Assembly (NCBI GenBank): GCA_002842215.1
Contig: PHCC01000022.1
Location: forward strand, 1-64,000
DNA length: 64,000 nt
Direction: 5' to 3'
From: Betaproteobacteria bacterium HGW-Betaproteobacteria-9
GTDB lineage: Bacteria > Pseudomonadota > Gammaproteobacteria > Burkholderiales > Burkholderiaceae_C
Numbering within the stretch: position 1 is the stretch's first letter; every line of letters begins with the position of its first letter. Below are positions 9,787 to 17,880 of the stretch, piece by piece. Under the pieces are notes generated by a model, which searched no databases, was not told where the DNA came from, and saw only the letters and a program-made list of their open reading frames with translations. The translations under genes were made by a program, and so were the position numbers.

Positions 9787-10478
9787 GCACCCCGCACAGC
9801 GCGCAGATCGACCACCTCGTGGTGGCGGCGCGCACGCTGGACGAAGGCGTCGCCTGGTGCGAAGCCACGCTGGGCGTGGTGCCCGGGCCGGGCGGCGAAC
9901 ACGCCCTGTTCGGCACCCACAACCGGTTGTTGCGGCTGCACTGCGCCGATGCGCCGCGTGCCTACCTGGAAATCATCGCAATCAACCCGCAAGCTGCGCC
10001 CACGCGTCCTCCCGGGCTGAAACGCTGGTTCGACCTGGACGATGCCGGGCTGCGCGATCGATTGGTGCGGCACGGCCCGCAACTGGTGCACTGGGTGGCC
10101 AGCGTGCCCGACATCACTGCAGCCACCGCGGGCTTGCGCGCCTTGGGCATCGAACGCGGTCCGGTGCTGGAGGCCGCGCGCCCCACACCCGCGGGCCTGC
10201 TGCAATGGCGCATCAGCGTGCGCGACGACGGCCTGCGCCTGTTCGACGGTGCGCTGCCGACGCTGATCCAGTGGGGCGACGCGCATCCTGCCGACACCAT
10301 GCCCACCAGCGGGCTCTCGCTGCGCAGCCTCACGTTCCACCACCCCGAGGCAAGCCAGTTGCGGCAGGCGCTGGACGCGATGGGCCTGGGCGCCATGGCG
10401 GTGGCGGAAGGCTCCGCCGCGATAAACGCCTTGCTCGACACACCCCTGGGCCCGCGCACGCTGAGCTCGGCCTTCTGA
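9783..10478 (+). CDS. VOC (glyoxalase-3-like) family protein
   Basis: A 231-aa protein beginning with a GTG that overlaps the PhzF stop (GTGA). It opens with [18 protein letters not shown], the first beta-alpha-beta module of vicinal-oxygen-chelate folds. [10 protein letters not shown] further on supplies the usual metal-ligand Glu, and a second module is visible near 165-230. This matches the Glyoxalase_3 (PF13468) type of single-chain VOC proteins. The substrate is unknown. It is the last tightly coupled gene; the dehydratase follows after a 17-bp gap. Confidence 0.8.
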   Translation: MSTPHSAQIDHLVVAARTLDEGVAWCEATLGVVPGPGGEHALFGTHNRLLRLHCADAPRAYLEIIAINPQAAPTRPPGLKRWFDLDDAGLRDRLVRHGPQLVHWVASVPDITAATAGLRALGIERGPVLEAARPTPAGLLQWRISVRDDGLRLFDGALPTLIQWGDAHPADTMPTSGLSLRSLTFHHPEASQLRQALDAMGLGAMAVAEGSAAINALLDTPLGPRTLSSAF

Positions 10479-10495
10479 CACACCCGTTTCATTCC

Positions 10496-11461
10496 ATGCC
10501 TCTCCAGCTGCCCCACCTGCAAGACATCGAAGCCGCCGCCCAGATGGTCTACCAATCCTTCCAGGCCACGCCGCAATACCGCTGGGGCACGCTGTCGCAG
10601 CGCCTGGGCGCGGACTGCTGGGTCAAACACGAGAACCACACGCCGGTGGGTGCGTTCAAGATCCGTGGCGGTCTGACCTATTTTCACCAGTTGAAGCAGC
10701 GTGGCGAGATGCCGCGCGAGGTGATCAGCGCCACGCGCGGCAACCACGGCCAGAGCATCGGCTGGGCGGCGCGCGCCCACGGCGTGGCCTGCAGCATCGT
10801 CGTGCCGCAGGGCAATTCGCTGGAGAAAAACGCCGCCATGCGCGCGCTCGGCGTGAACCTGATCGAACACGGCGACGACTTCCAGGCGGCGCGCGAACAC
10901 GCCATGCGGCTGGCCGCCGAACGCGGCGCGCACATGGTGCCGAGTTACCACAAGGACCTGTTGCGTGGCGTGAGCACGTACTGGTGGGAATTCTTCAAGG
11001 CCGTGCCGCAGCTCGACGTGGTCTACGTGCCCATTGGCCAGGGCTCGGGCGCGTGTTCGGCCATCGCCGCCAAGCTCGCGCTGGGGCACCCCGCCCGCAT
11101 CGTCGGCGTGGTCAGCGCGCACGCCACCACCTACGCCGATTCGATCGTTGCGAGCCGGGTGGTCGAAGCGCCGGTCACCACCGAACTCGCCGACGGCATG
11201 GCCTGCCGTGTGGCCGACGCCGCGGCCCTCGCCGTGTTGATGCCGCACCTGGAGCGTGTGGTGAAGGTCAGTGACGACGAAGTCGCCCAGGCCATGCGCA
11301 CGCTGTTCGCCGACACCCACAACGTGGCCGAAGGCGCGGGCGCCGCAAGTTTCGCAGCCGCGTGGCAGGAGCGGGAAAGCCTGAAAGGAAAGATCGTCGG
11401 CACCACGCTGTGCGGAGGCAACGTGGACAGCAGCACCTTTGCAAAGGTGCTGAGCGCCTGA
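10496..11461 (+). CDS. threonine/serine dehydratase-like PLP enzyme
   Basis: A 321-aa fold-type II PLP enzyme. The Schiff-base lysine is Lys55 in GAFKIRGG, the Asn loop is RGNHGQSIG, and the glycine-rich phosphate loop is IGQGSGACS. This is the catabolic threonine/serine dehydratase or hydroxyaspartate dehydratase group; there is no C-terminal ACT regulatory domain, and the length fits catabolic enzymes rather than IlvA. The ATG at 10496 follows a short gap after the VOC gene and starts the conserved segment. It produces a 2-oxo acid and ammonia from a beta-hydroxy amino acid. It ends right before a GC-rich intergenic repeat. Confidence 0.88.
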   Translation: MPLQLPHLQDIEAAAQMVYQSFQATPQYRWGTLSQRLGADCWVKHENHTPVGAFKIRGGLTYFHQLKQRGEMPREVISATRGNHGQSIGWAARAHGVACSIVVPQGNSLEKNAAMRALGVNLIEHGDDFQAAREHAMRLAAERGAHMVPSYHKDLLRGVSTYWWEFFKAVPQLDVVYVPIGQGSGACSAIAAKLALGHPARIVGVVSAHATTYADSIVASRVVEAPVTTELADGMACRVADAAALAVLMPHLERVVKVSDDEVAQAMRTLFADTHNVAEGAGAASFAAAWQERESLKGKIVGTTLCGGNVDSSTFAKVLSA

Positions 11462-11481
11462 AGGGGATCCAACCCAGGATG

Positions 11482-11566
11482 CCGCGGAACCGGCTTTGCC
11501 GGGCCGCCAGCATCGCCCCCCCCCGGGGGGGTGACCCGCCCTTAGGCGGGGCGCGGGGGGGACACC
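11482..11566. repeat. dispersed GC-rich 3'-end repeat, copy A
   Basis: This stretch runs CCGCGGAACCGGCTTTGCC, GGGCCGCC, a C7-9/G7 hairpin, then GTGACCCGCC and GGCGGGGCGCGGGGGGGACACC. The same order appears in reverse complement at 20092-20168. Both copies sit directly behind a gene's 3' end in the same orientation relative to that gene (here the minus-strand kinase). In copy A the repeat even supplies the kinase stop codon at 11542-11544. It has several inverted repeats and could act as a terminator or mRNA-stabilising structure. Confidence 0.7.
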
Positions 11567-13881
11567 AGTCTTGCAACCACCTCACAGAACGCATCCACCG
11601 CGTCCGTCTTGAACACCACTTCGCGCACCCCGACGGCCAGCGCTTCGGTCTGCAGTTCGTCGGTGATGTACCCCGAGGCCACGGCCACCGGCAGATCCGG
11701 GTTGATCGCGAGCACGGCCCTGGCGACGTCCAGACCCGACATGCCGGGCATGTTGTAGTCGGTCATCAGCAGATCAAACCCGGTGGGCTGGTTGCGCACC
11801 GCTTCGATGGCCTCGTTCTGATCGGTCAACGCGGTGACCTTGTAGCCGCGACGCTCCAGCAGGCGGCGCACCAGGAACACCAGGGTGTCGTCGTCGTCGA
11901 GGTAGAGGATGTGGCGCGGTTCGGTGATCGCATCAGGAGCCATGTCGGGGTTCTCCACTGAAGAGGGGCCGGGCAACTCGGTGTCACCACTTGTGTTGGC
12001 TGCCATTGTGCCTTCATCTGAGGCGGGCCCGTTATCGGGCACTGCCGCGCACAGCGCCCGAACAGCCGGAAAATACAGCGTGAAGGTAGTGCCCACGCCG
12101 TGCTCGCTGTCCACTTCAATGGCACCGCCGTGGGCCTGCACGATGCCCAGCACCACCGGCAGCCCCAGGCCGGTGCCGGAGCCGACCACTCGGGTGGTGA
12201 AAAACGGTTCAAACATGCGCACGCGCGTGGCCTCGTCCATGCCGCAGCCGGTGTCCTGCACCTGCACCCGGACCGCCCCAAGCCCGGCACACGCCTGCGC
12301 CACCGCGGCGGGCAGGCGCCGATCGTCGGACGCCAGGGCGTCGATCCGGTATTCGATGCGCCCGGCCCGCCCTTCCAGCGCGTGCACGGCGTTGGTGCCC
12401 AGGTTGAGCAGCACCTGGCTCAGTTGCGTGGCGTCGGCCAGGATCGGCAGCACCCCGTCCGCACAGGTCTGCACCAGCTCAAAAGGAGACGCCCTGGCCG
12501 CCCGCAGCAAGCGGCAGGATTCGGCCACCACCTCGGCCACCTGCACCGGTCGGCGTTCCATGGGTTGCTGGCGGCTGAAGGCCTGGACCTGGCGCACCAG
12601 CTCGCGACCGCGCCGCGCTGCGGTGCTGATCTCGTGCAGGCTCTCGCGGGCCGGCGCGCCGGGCGGCAAGTCCTGGCGCGCGAGGTCTGCATTGCCCAGG
12701 ATGGCGGCCAGGATGTTGTTGAAATCGTGCGCCACGCCGCCCGCCAGCGTGCCGAGCGCTTCCATCTTGTGCGACTGCGCCAGCTGGTGTTCCAGCGCCT
12801 GCTGCTGTTGCTGGGCGAGTTTGAGCGAGGTGATGTCGACGAAGGTGAACACCACGTGGCGCAGGCCGCCGAGGGCGTCGTTGTCGGGGTAGGCGTTGCA
12901 GAGCACCCAGCTCACCGCGTCGCCGGCCCCGGTCTGCACGCCGATCACGATGTTGCTCAGCGGCTGCCCGGTCGCCAGCACGCGCTCGAACGGTATCTCG
13001 TGGCGCGGCAGGGGCCGACCGTCTTCGCGCAGCAAGCGCCAGTCCGGCGCCTGCGGTTCGGGCATGGCGCTGTTGGCACCGCTGGTGCTCCAGCCCAGCA
13101 AGCGGCGCGCCGCGGTGTTGATGGTCGCCAGCGTCTGGTCGGGCCGGAACACCATCACACCAGCGCTCAGGTTGTCCACCAGCGCGCGCGACTCCGCCTC
13201 GCGTGTCAGCACCAGCTGGCGGGCCCGGTCACTCTCCTGCTGCAGCCGCGCCGTCACCAGAGCGAAACTGACCACCATGCGCAGCAACAGGTCGACCATG
13301 AAGAACATCAGCAGCGAGGGCACCAGGGCACCGAAGCGCGCCGGGGAAGTATCGGGGACGAACCAGACCGCCACCCCCACGAACCCGAGCAACACCAACT
13401 CGACCCAGGTCAACCAGCGCAGGAATTGCAGCACGGGCTGTCGGCGGTGCGGGTCGTGCGTCTGTATGTCCCGCAGCGTGCCGATGCGCACCACCACACC
13501 GGTCAGGGCAAACAGCGCCTGCCGCGCGGGCGCCGAGTCCCACACCACATAGAACAGCACCTGGCCCAACAGAATGGCCAACAGTCCCGCCGCCGTCCAG
13601 CGCAGCGAACGGGGCAAGCCGAGATGGCTCCGCAAACCCAGCCAGGCGAACAACGCCGCGCCACACAACAGGGTGTTGGCGACACTGACCGTGAGCAGGT
13701 TCAGGCTGTGGATGCGCAATCCAAACCCGAGCGAGCCCAGCGTGGAGAACACGACGGCCGCAGCCCACCAGCCCGGGCCACCCACCGAGGGATGACGACG
13801 TGCCTGGACCACGAAGGCGCCGGCCACGACCAGCTCAACGCACAGCCGCAGCACCAGAATCGTCTGCAGATCAAATGGCAT
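11542..13881 (-). CDS. membrane-bound hybrid histidine kinase (TM-PAS-HisKA-HATPase-REC)
   Basis: A 779-aa protein. The first ~215 residues contain six or seven hydrophobic helices. A PAS-like region (about 235-365) follows and ends with FTFVDITSLK. The H box is GVAHDFNNILAAILG, the FixL/NtrB-like class in which the phosphorylated His is followed by DFNN. The ATPase has GTGLGLPVV, and after an acidic linker a C-terminal receiver carries TDYNMPGMSG with the phospho-Asp. The signal is probably sensed at the membrane or by PAS. The start at 13881 begins MPFDLQTILV, just before the first helix; a weak ribosome-binding site leaves this uncertain. The last few codons and the stop lie inside the dispersed repeat, so the C-terminal SPPRPA tail is repeat-derived. 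Confidence 0.87.
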   Translation of the reverse strand: MPFDLQTILVLRLCVELVVAGAFVVQARRHPSVGGPGWWAAAVVFSTLGSLGFGLRIHSLNLLTVSVANTLLCGAALFAWLGLRSHLGLPRSLRWTAAGLLAILLGQVLFYVVWDSAPARQALFALTGVVVRIGTLRDIQTHDPHRRQPVLQFLRWLTWVELVLLGFVGVAVWFVPDTSPARFGALVPSLLMFFMVDLLLRMVVSFALVTARLQQESDRARQLVLTREAESRALVDNLSAGVMVFRPDQTLATINTAARRLLGWSTSGANSAMPEPQAPDWRLLREDGRPLPRHEIPFERVLATGQPLSNIVIGVQTGAGDAVSWVLCNAYPDNDALGGLRHVVFTFVDITSLKLAQQQQQALEHQLAQSHKMEALGTLAGGVAHDFNNILAAILGNADLARQDLPPGAPARESLHEISTAARRGRELVRQVQAFSRQQPMERRPVQVAEVVAESCRLLRAARASPFELVQTCADGVLPILADATQLSQVLLNLGTNAVHALEGRAGRIEYRIDALASDDRRLPAAVAQACAGLGAVRVQVQDTGCGMDEATRVRMFEPFFTTRVVGSGTGLGLPVVLGIVQAHGGAIEVDSEHGVGTTFTLYFPAVRALCAAVPDNGPASDEGTMAANTSGDTELPGPSSVENPDMAPDAITEPRHILYLDDDDTLVFLVRRLLERRGYKVTALTDQNEAIEAVRNQPTGFDLLMTDYNMPGMSGLDVARAVLAINPDLPVAVASGYITDELQTEALAVGVREVVFKTDAVDAFCEVVARLVSPPRPA

Positions 13882-14088
13882 GTGATGTTCTAAGAGAGAG
13901 AGACCCCAACCGGTCGATTGAAGCACAGGGGGAGCACCCGCCATCGCCAGAAATGCACCGCCAATCCGGCGTTTTCCCTGCCGGTCACACATCCGAGTGG
14001 CAGCCACAGACACGCCTGTGACAGCGGCGCAGCGCACAGTCGCTGTCGGGACAAAGCCCCGCGGCCCTGCGCCCACAGAATCCGGCCC

Positions 14089-14760
14089 ATGGGAACCCTC
14101 TACCTTGTGCGCCATGGCCAGGCCTCGTTTGGCGCCGACGACTACGACCAGCTCAGCGCGCTCGGCCAGCGCCAGAGCGAACGCCTGGGCCGCTACTGGG
14201 CCGAGCGCGGCCTGCGCTTTGACGCCGTGCTCACCGGCACACTCAAGCGCCACGCCCAGACCTGGGCCGGCATCGCCAGCGGAGCGGGCCTGGACGCCCA
14301 GCCCCTGGTCTGGCCGGGCCTGAACGAGTACGACAGCGCCGCGGTGATCCGCAGCATCCACCCGCACCCGCTGCAAAAGCCCGACAGCCCGGAGGCCTAC
14401 CGCGCCCATTTCCGCCTCTTGCGCGACGGCCTGGCCCAATGGATGGCGGGCACCGTGAGCCCGCAGGGCATGCCGGAGTACACCGATTTTGTGCACGGCA
14501 TCACCAGCGCCCTGGACCATGTGCGCGCGCACCACCACGGCCAGAACGTGCTGCTGGTCTCCAGCGGCGGGCCGATCGCCACCGCGGTGGGCCATGTGCT
14601 GGGCCTGAGCCCGGACGCCACCATCGAGCTCAACATGCGCATCCGCAACAGCGCGGTGACCGAGTTCCAGTTCAGCCCGAAGCGCCACACCCTGCTGACC
14701 TACAACACGCTACCGCACCTGGACGGCGGGGAATACACCGACTGGGTGACGTACGCCTGA
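14089..14760 (+). CDS. histidine phosphatase family protein
   Basis: A 223-aa branch-1 histidine phosphatase. The phosphate-accepting histidine lies in LVRHGQASF at residues ~6-14, and a second catalytic His is replaced in context by SSGGPIATAV (residues ~158-167), where phosphoglycerate mutases have SHG. That change is worth noting, because the usual H of the S-H-G motif is not obvious. The family covers small phosphomonoesters and SixA-like phosphohistidines; the substrate is unknown. It is divergent from the kinase upstream (207-bp spacer) and tail-to-tail, without overlap, with the creatininase gene. Confidence 0.85.
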   Translation: MGTLYLVRHGQASFGADDYDQLSALGQRQSERLGRYWAERGLRFDAVLTGTLKRHAQTWAGIASGAGLDAQPLVWPGLNEYDSAAVIRSIHPHPLQKPDSPEAYRAHFRLLRDGLAQWMAGTVSPQGMPEYTDFVHGITSALDHVRAHHHGQNVLLVSSGGPIATAVGHVLGLSPDATIELNMRIRNSAVTEFQFSPKRHTLLTYNTLPHLDGGEYTDWVTYA

Positions 14761-15594
14761 TCAGTCGAACGCGGTGCGTTCGGTGAGCGTGTCGGGCGGC
14801 AGGCGGTCGATCTCGCCCAGCAGCTCCGCCAGCGCGCGGCCCGCGGCTTCGAGCACGGCGTGGCCGTTCGGAGCGGTGGCAGCGCCCGCGTTGCCGACCG
14901 CGCCGTTGGCGTTGTAGTCCTGCATCATCCAGCCGAGCTTGGCGCTCCGGCCGTTGCCAAGGATGGGAAAGTGCATCGCGCGGTCCTGCGAGGTGGAGCG
15001 GAAGTACTCGGCCTGGTCCATGCGCACCCGCTCAGGGCGCAGCGCCAGCATCATGGCCGTTTCGATCTCGCCGGCGTGGATGCCGAAGCGGTGTTCTTCG
15101 GCGCTGAAGCGCGCGTTCACGTCCTGCCCCTGCGCATCGGTCAGCGGCAGGTTGAACCAGTTCACGCTGTAGACCAGCATGCCCAGCCGCGCGCGCAGGT
15201 CGCGCGCCACCAGGTCCATCAGGCCCACCTGCCCGCCATGGGCGTTGAGCAGCACCAGCTTCTTCACGCCGCTGGCGGCCACGCCTTCGCCGATCTCGGT
15301 CCACAGGCGCAACACGGTGTCGGCCTTGAGCGTGAGCGTGCCAGCGAAGCGGGTGTGCTCCGGGCTGAAGCCCACCGCCTGCGTCGGCAGAAACAGCGCC
15401 GGCAGGTCGTGCGCAATGTGCGGCAGCGCGGCGGCGATCACGCCGTTGACCAGATCGGTGTCCACCGACAACGGCAGGTGCGGCCCGTGCTGCTCGGTGG
15501 CGGCCACCGGCAGCACCGCGATGGCGCGCGCGCGGTCGAGCGCGGCGAAGTCGGCTGTGCTGAGGTCGGACCAGTGGCGGGCGGGCGCTTTCAT
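14761..15594 (-). CDS. creatininase family amidohydrolase
   Basis: A 277-aa protein with the metal-binding motifs of the creatininase family: EQHGPHLPLSVDTDL (about residues 34-48), NAHGGQVG and HAGEIETAMML. The family includes creatinine amidohydrolase, FAPy deformylases of flavin/riboflavin pathways and MftE. All expected His/Asp/Glu ligands appear present. The ATG at 15594 is 53 bp from the divergent alaX start, so the two genes probably share a promoter region. The substrate cannot be assigned from context. Confidence 0.88.
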   Translation of the reverse strand: MKAPARHWSDLSTADFAALDRARAIAVLPVAATEQHGPHLPLSVDTDLVNGVIAAALPHIAHDLPALFLPTQAVGFSPEHTRFAGTLTLKADTVLRLWTEIGEGVAASGVKKLVLLNAHGGQVGLMDLVARDLRARLGMLVYSVNWFNLPLTDAQGQDVNARFSAEEHRFGIHAGEIETAMMLALRPERVRMDQAEYFRSTSQDRAMHFPILGNGRSAKLGWMMQDYNANGAVGNAGAATAPNGHAVLEAAGRALAELLGEIDRLPPDTLTERTAFD

Positions 15595-15647
15595 GACTGG
15601 CAGTTTACGGCTTGTGGCGGCCCCGCACGGCCCCGTAAGATGCCGCC

Positions 15648-16391
15648 ATGACCCAGGACCTCTTCCGCCAGGACGCCTACCTCACCGAGTGCAGCGCCAC
15701 CGTCACCGCCATCCACGAACACGGCATCGTGCTCGACCGCAGCGTGTTCTACCCGCTCGGCGGCGGACAGGCGGGCGATGCGGGCGAACTGGTGCTGGCC
15801 GACGGCACCGTGATCACCATCGCCGACACCCGCAAGGGCAAGGACGCCGAGGGCCGGCCCACAGCCGACATCGTGCATGTGCCCGCTCCGGGTCAGGACG
15901 CACAGCTCGCCACGCTGCAACCGGGCACCGCGCTGACCGCCCGCATCGACTGGGCGCGGCGCCACCGGCTGATGCGCTTTCACACCACCACCCACCTGCT
16001 GTGTCACCTGGTGCCGGTGCCCGTCAACGGCTGCTCGATCACGCCCGACACCGCACGGCTCGACCTCGCCCTCACCGATCCGCTGGACAAGGACGCCCTC
16101 AACGCCGGCATCGCCGCCCTGGTGGCCGCGGCGCACCCGGTGCGCATCGGCGCCATCACCGACGCCGAGCTGGACGCCAACCCCTCGCTGGTGAAGAGCA
16201 TGAGCGTCTCGCCGCCGCGTGGTAGCGGCACCGTGCGCACCGTGCGCATCGGCGAAACCACGTTGATCGACCTGCAACCCTGCGGCGGCACCCACGTGGC
16301 CAACACCGCCGAAATCGGCCACGTGGTCGTGACCAAGATCGAGAAGAAAAGCGCCACCACGCGCCGCGTGATATTGGGATTTTCCGACTAA
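15648..16391 (+). CDS. alaX: alanyl-tRNA editing protein (AlaX)
   Basis: A 247-aa stand-alone AlaRS editing domain. The two zinc motifs are HTTTH (about residues 111-115) and CGGTH near residue 210, and the early RSVFYPLGGGQ segment is typical. AlaX hydrolyses Ser-tRNA(Ala) or Gly-tRNA(Ala) mischarged by AlaRS. The length fits the AlaX-M class. The stop codon overlaps the end of the opposing CFA-like gene by four bases. Confidence 0.9.
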   Translation: MTQDLFRQDAYLTECSATVTAIHEHGIVLDRSVFYPLGGGQAGDAGELVLADGTVITIADTRKGKDAEGRPTADIVHVPAPGQDAQLATLQPGTALTARIDWARRHRLMRFHTTTHLLCHLVPVPVNGCSITPDTARLDLALTDPLDKDALNAGIAALVAAAHPVRIGAITDAELDANPSLVKSMSVSPPRGSGTVRTVRIGETTLIDLQPCGGTHVANTAEIGHVVVTKIEKKSATTRRVILGFSD

Positions 16392-17611
16392 CGGCGGTAG
16401 ATCCATTCCCGCGACCACGGCAGTCCCGTCGCCGCCTGCCCGGAAGGCCGGCACAGCACCTGGTACAGAGCCACCTCGTCGTTTTCAAACGCCCAGGCAC
16501 AGCCCGCGAGGTAGATGCGCCAGATGCGCCAGCGCTTCTCGTCCACCAGCGGCCGGATGCCCGCGCTGTGGGCTTCAAAAGCGGCGCTCCAGAGCTGGGT
16601 GGTGCGCTGGTAGTGGCGGCGCAGGTTCTCCACATCGAAGGCTTCGAGCCCCCCTTCCTGCAGGGTGCGCAACACGGTGCTGATGTGCGGCAGCTCACCG
16701 CGCGGGAACACATAGCGGTCGATGAAATGTCCCCCGCCCAGGCTCGTCTCACCGTCGAAGGCGTCGGTGCTGGTGATGCCGTGGTTCATCACCCAGCCAT
16801 CGGGCTTGAGCAGGCGCCGGATGTGGCCGAAGTAGTCCACCAGGTGCTCCAGCCCCACGTGCTCGAACATGCCCACGCTGGTGATGCGATCGAACGGTGC
16901 GTCTTGCACGTCGCGGTAGTCCTGCAGGCGGATGTCGACGCGGTCCTGCAGCCCGGCGGCTGCCACACGCTCGCGCGCCAGCTCAAACTGGTTCTGCGAC
17001 AGCGTCACGCCCACACACTGCGCACCCAACCGCTGCGCCGCGCGCAGCACCAGTGCGCCCCAGCCGCAGCCGATGTCGAGCAGGCGCTGGCCCGGCTGCA
17101 GGCGGATCTTGCGCAGGATGTGGTCGATCTTTTTCAGCTGCGCGGCGTCCAGCGTCTCGTCGCCATTTTCGAAATAGGCGCACGAATACACCATGCCCTC
17201 ACCGAGCCACTGGGCGTAGAACGCGTTGGACACGTCGTAGTGGTACTGGATCGCCTCGCTGTCGCTCGCGCGCGTGTGGGCGAAACGGCGGCGGATGCGC
17301 CCCAGCACACCCGCTTCGGGCTGGGCTGTCTCGGCCAGCCGGTGCGCCACGGCGAGGATATCGGCCACCGAACCGTCCACGTCCACCAGGCCCTCCACAT
17401 AGGCCTGGCCCAGCGTGTCCAGCCCCGGGTCGATCAGCAGCGGCAGCGCCGATGCATCGCGCACGCGGATCTCCACCATCGGCTGCTCGAAGTCGCCCAG
17501 CGCCAGCGACGAGCCGCCGCCCGCGCCCCAGCTCAGGCGCACCGGCAGGTTCACCTGGGTCTTCATCCGCTGCGCCCACGGCAGCAGCGCGCGTTCGACG
17601 ATCGATCCCAT
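16388..17611 (-). CDS. cyclopropane-fatty-acyl-phospholipid synthase family methyltransferase
   Basis: A 407-aa SAM-dependent methyltransferase of the CFA synthase family. The SAM-binding loop is LLDIGCGWGALVLRAA, preceded by the family segment IQYHYDVSNAFYAQWLG and a small N-terminal lipid-binding domain. Such enzymes methylenate unsaturated acyl chains in membrane phospholipids. The ATG at 17611 is supported by a very strong ribosome-binding site (GGAGGA, about 17618-17623); upstream in-frame codons are not needed. No other fatty-acid gene is next to it. Confidence 0.9.
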   Translation of the reverse strand: MGSIVERALLPWAQRMKTQVNLPVRLSWGAGGGSSLALGDFEQPMVEIRVRDASALPLLIDPGLDTLGQAYVEGLVDVDGSVADILAVAHRLAETAQPEAGVLGRIRRRFAHTRASDSEAIQYHYDVSNAFYAQWLGEGMVYSCAYFENGDETLDAAQLKKIDHILRKIRLQPGQRLLDIGCGWGALVLRAAQRLGAQCVGVTLSQNQFELARERVAAAGLQDRVDIRLQDYRDVQDAPFDRITSVGMFEHVGLEHLVDYFGHIRRLLKPDGWVMNHGITSTDAFDGETSLGGGHFIDRYVFPRGELPHISTVLRTLQEGGLEAFDVENLRRHYQRTTQLWSAAFEAHSAGIRPLVDEKRWRIWRIYLAGCAWAFENDEVALYQVLCRPSGQAATGLPWSREWIYRR

Positions 17612-17880
17612 GCACGTTCCTCCATGCAGATCCGTCCAGGATTCGGTTTTTACATAAAGCTTCTGCTTCTGTGAACCCTTTGACCACCCCAACCGTTCCA
17701 TGATTCCGATAGACGGCCTGCATGACACCGCCCGGCCCCACAGGACAAGCCAACAGCCCTGACTTATATTCAGCCGATGCCCGGACACACCGGGTCCCAG
17801 GAACTTGGAGCCGGCGGCGCCCTCATACTTCATCGGCACCGCCCGCCGACCGCTGCGAAGCCCCACACACCCCGCTCCCG

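Noticed and set aside
11542..14688. Very long minus-strand open frame suggesting a 1048-aa protein
   Set aside because: The first ~270 residues are the antisense reading of the histidine phosphatase gene and the intergenic region; the hydrophobic N-terminus of the kinase starts at 13881.
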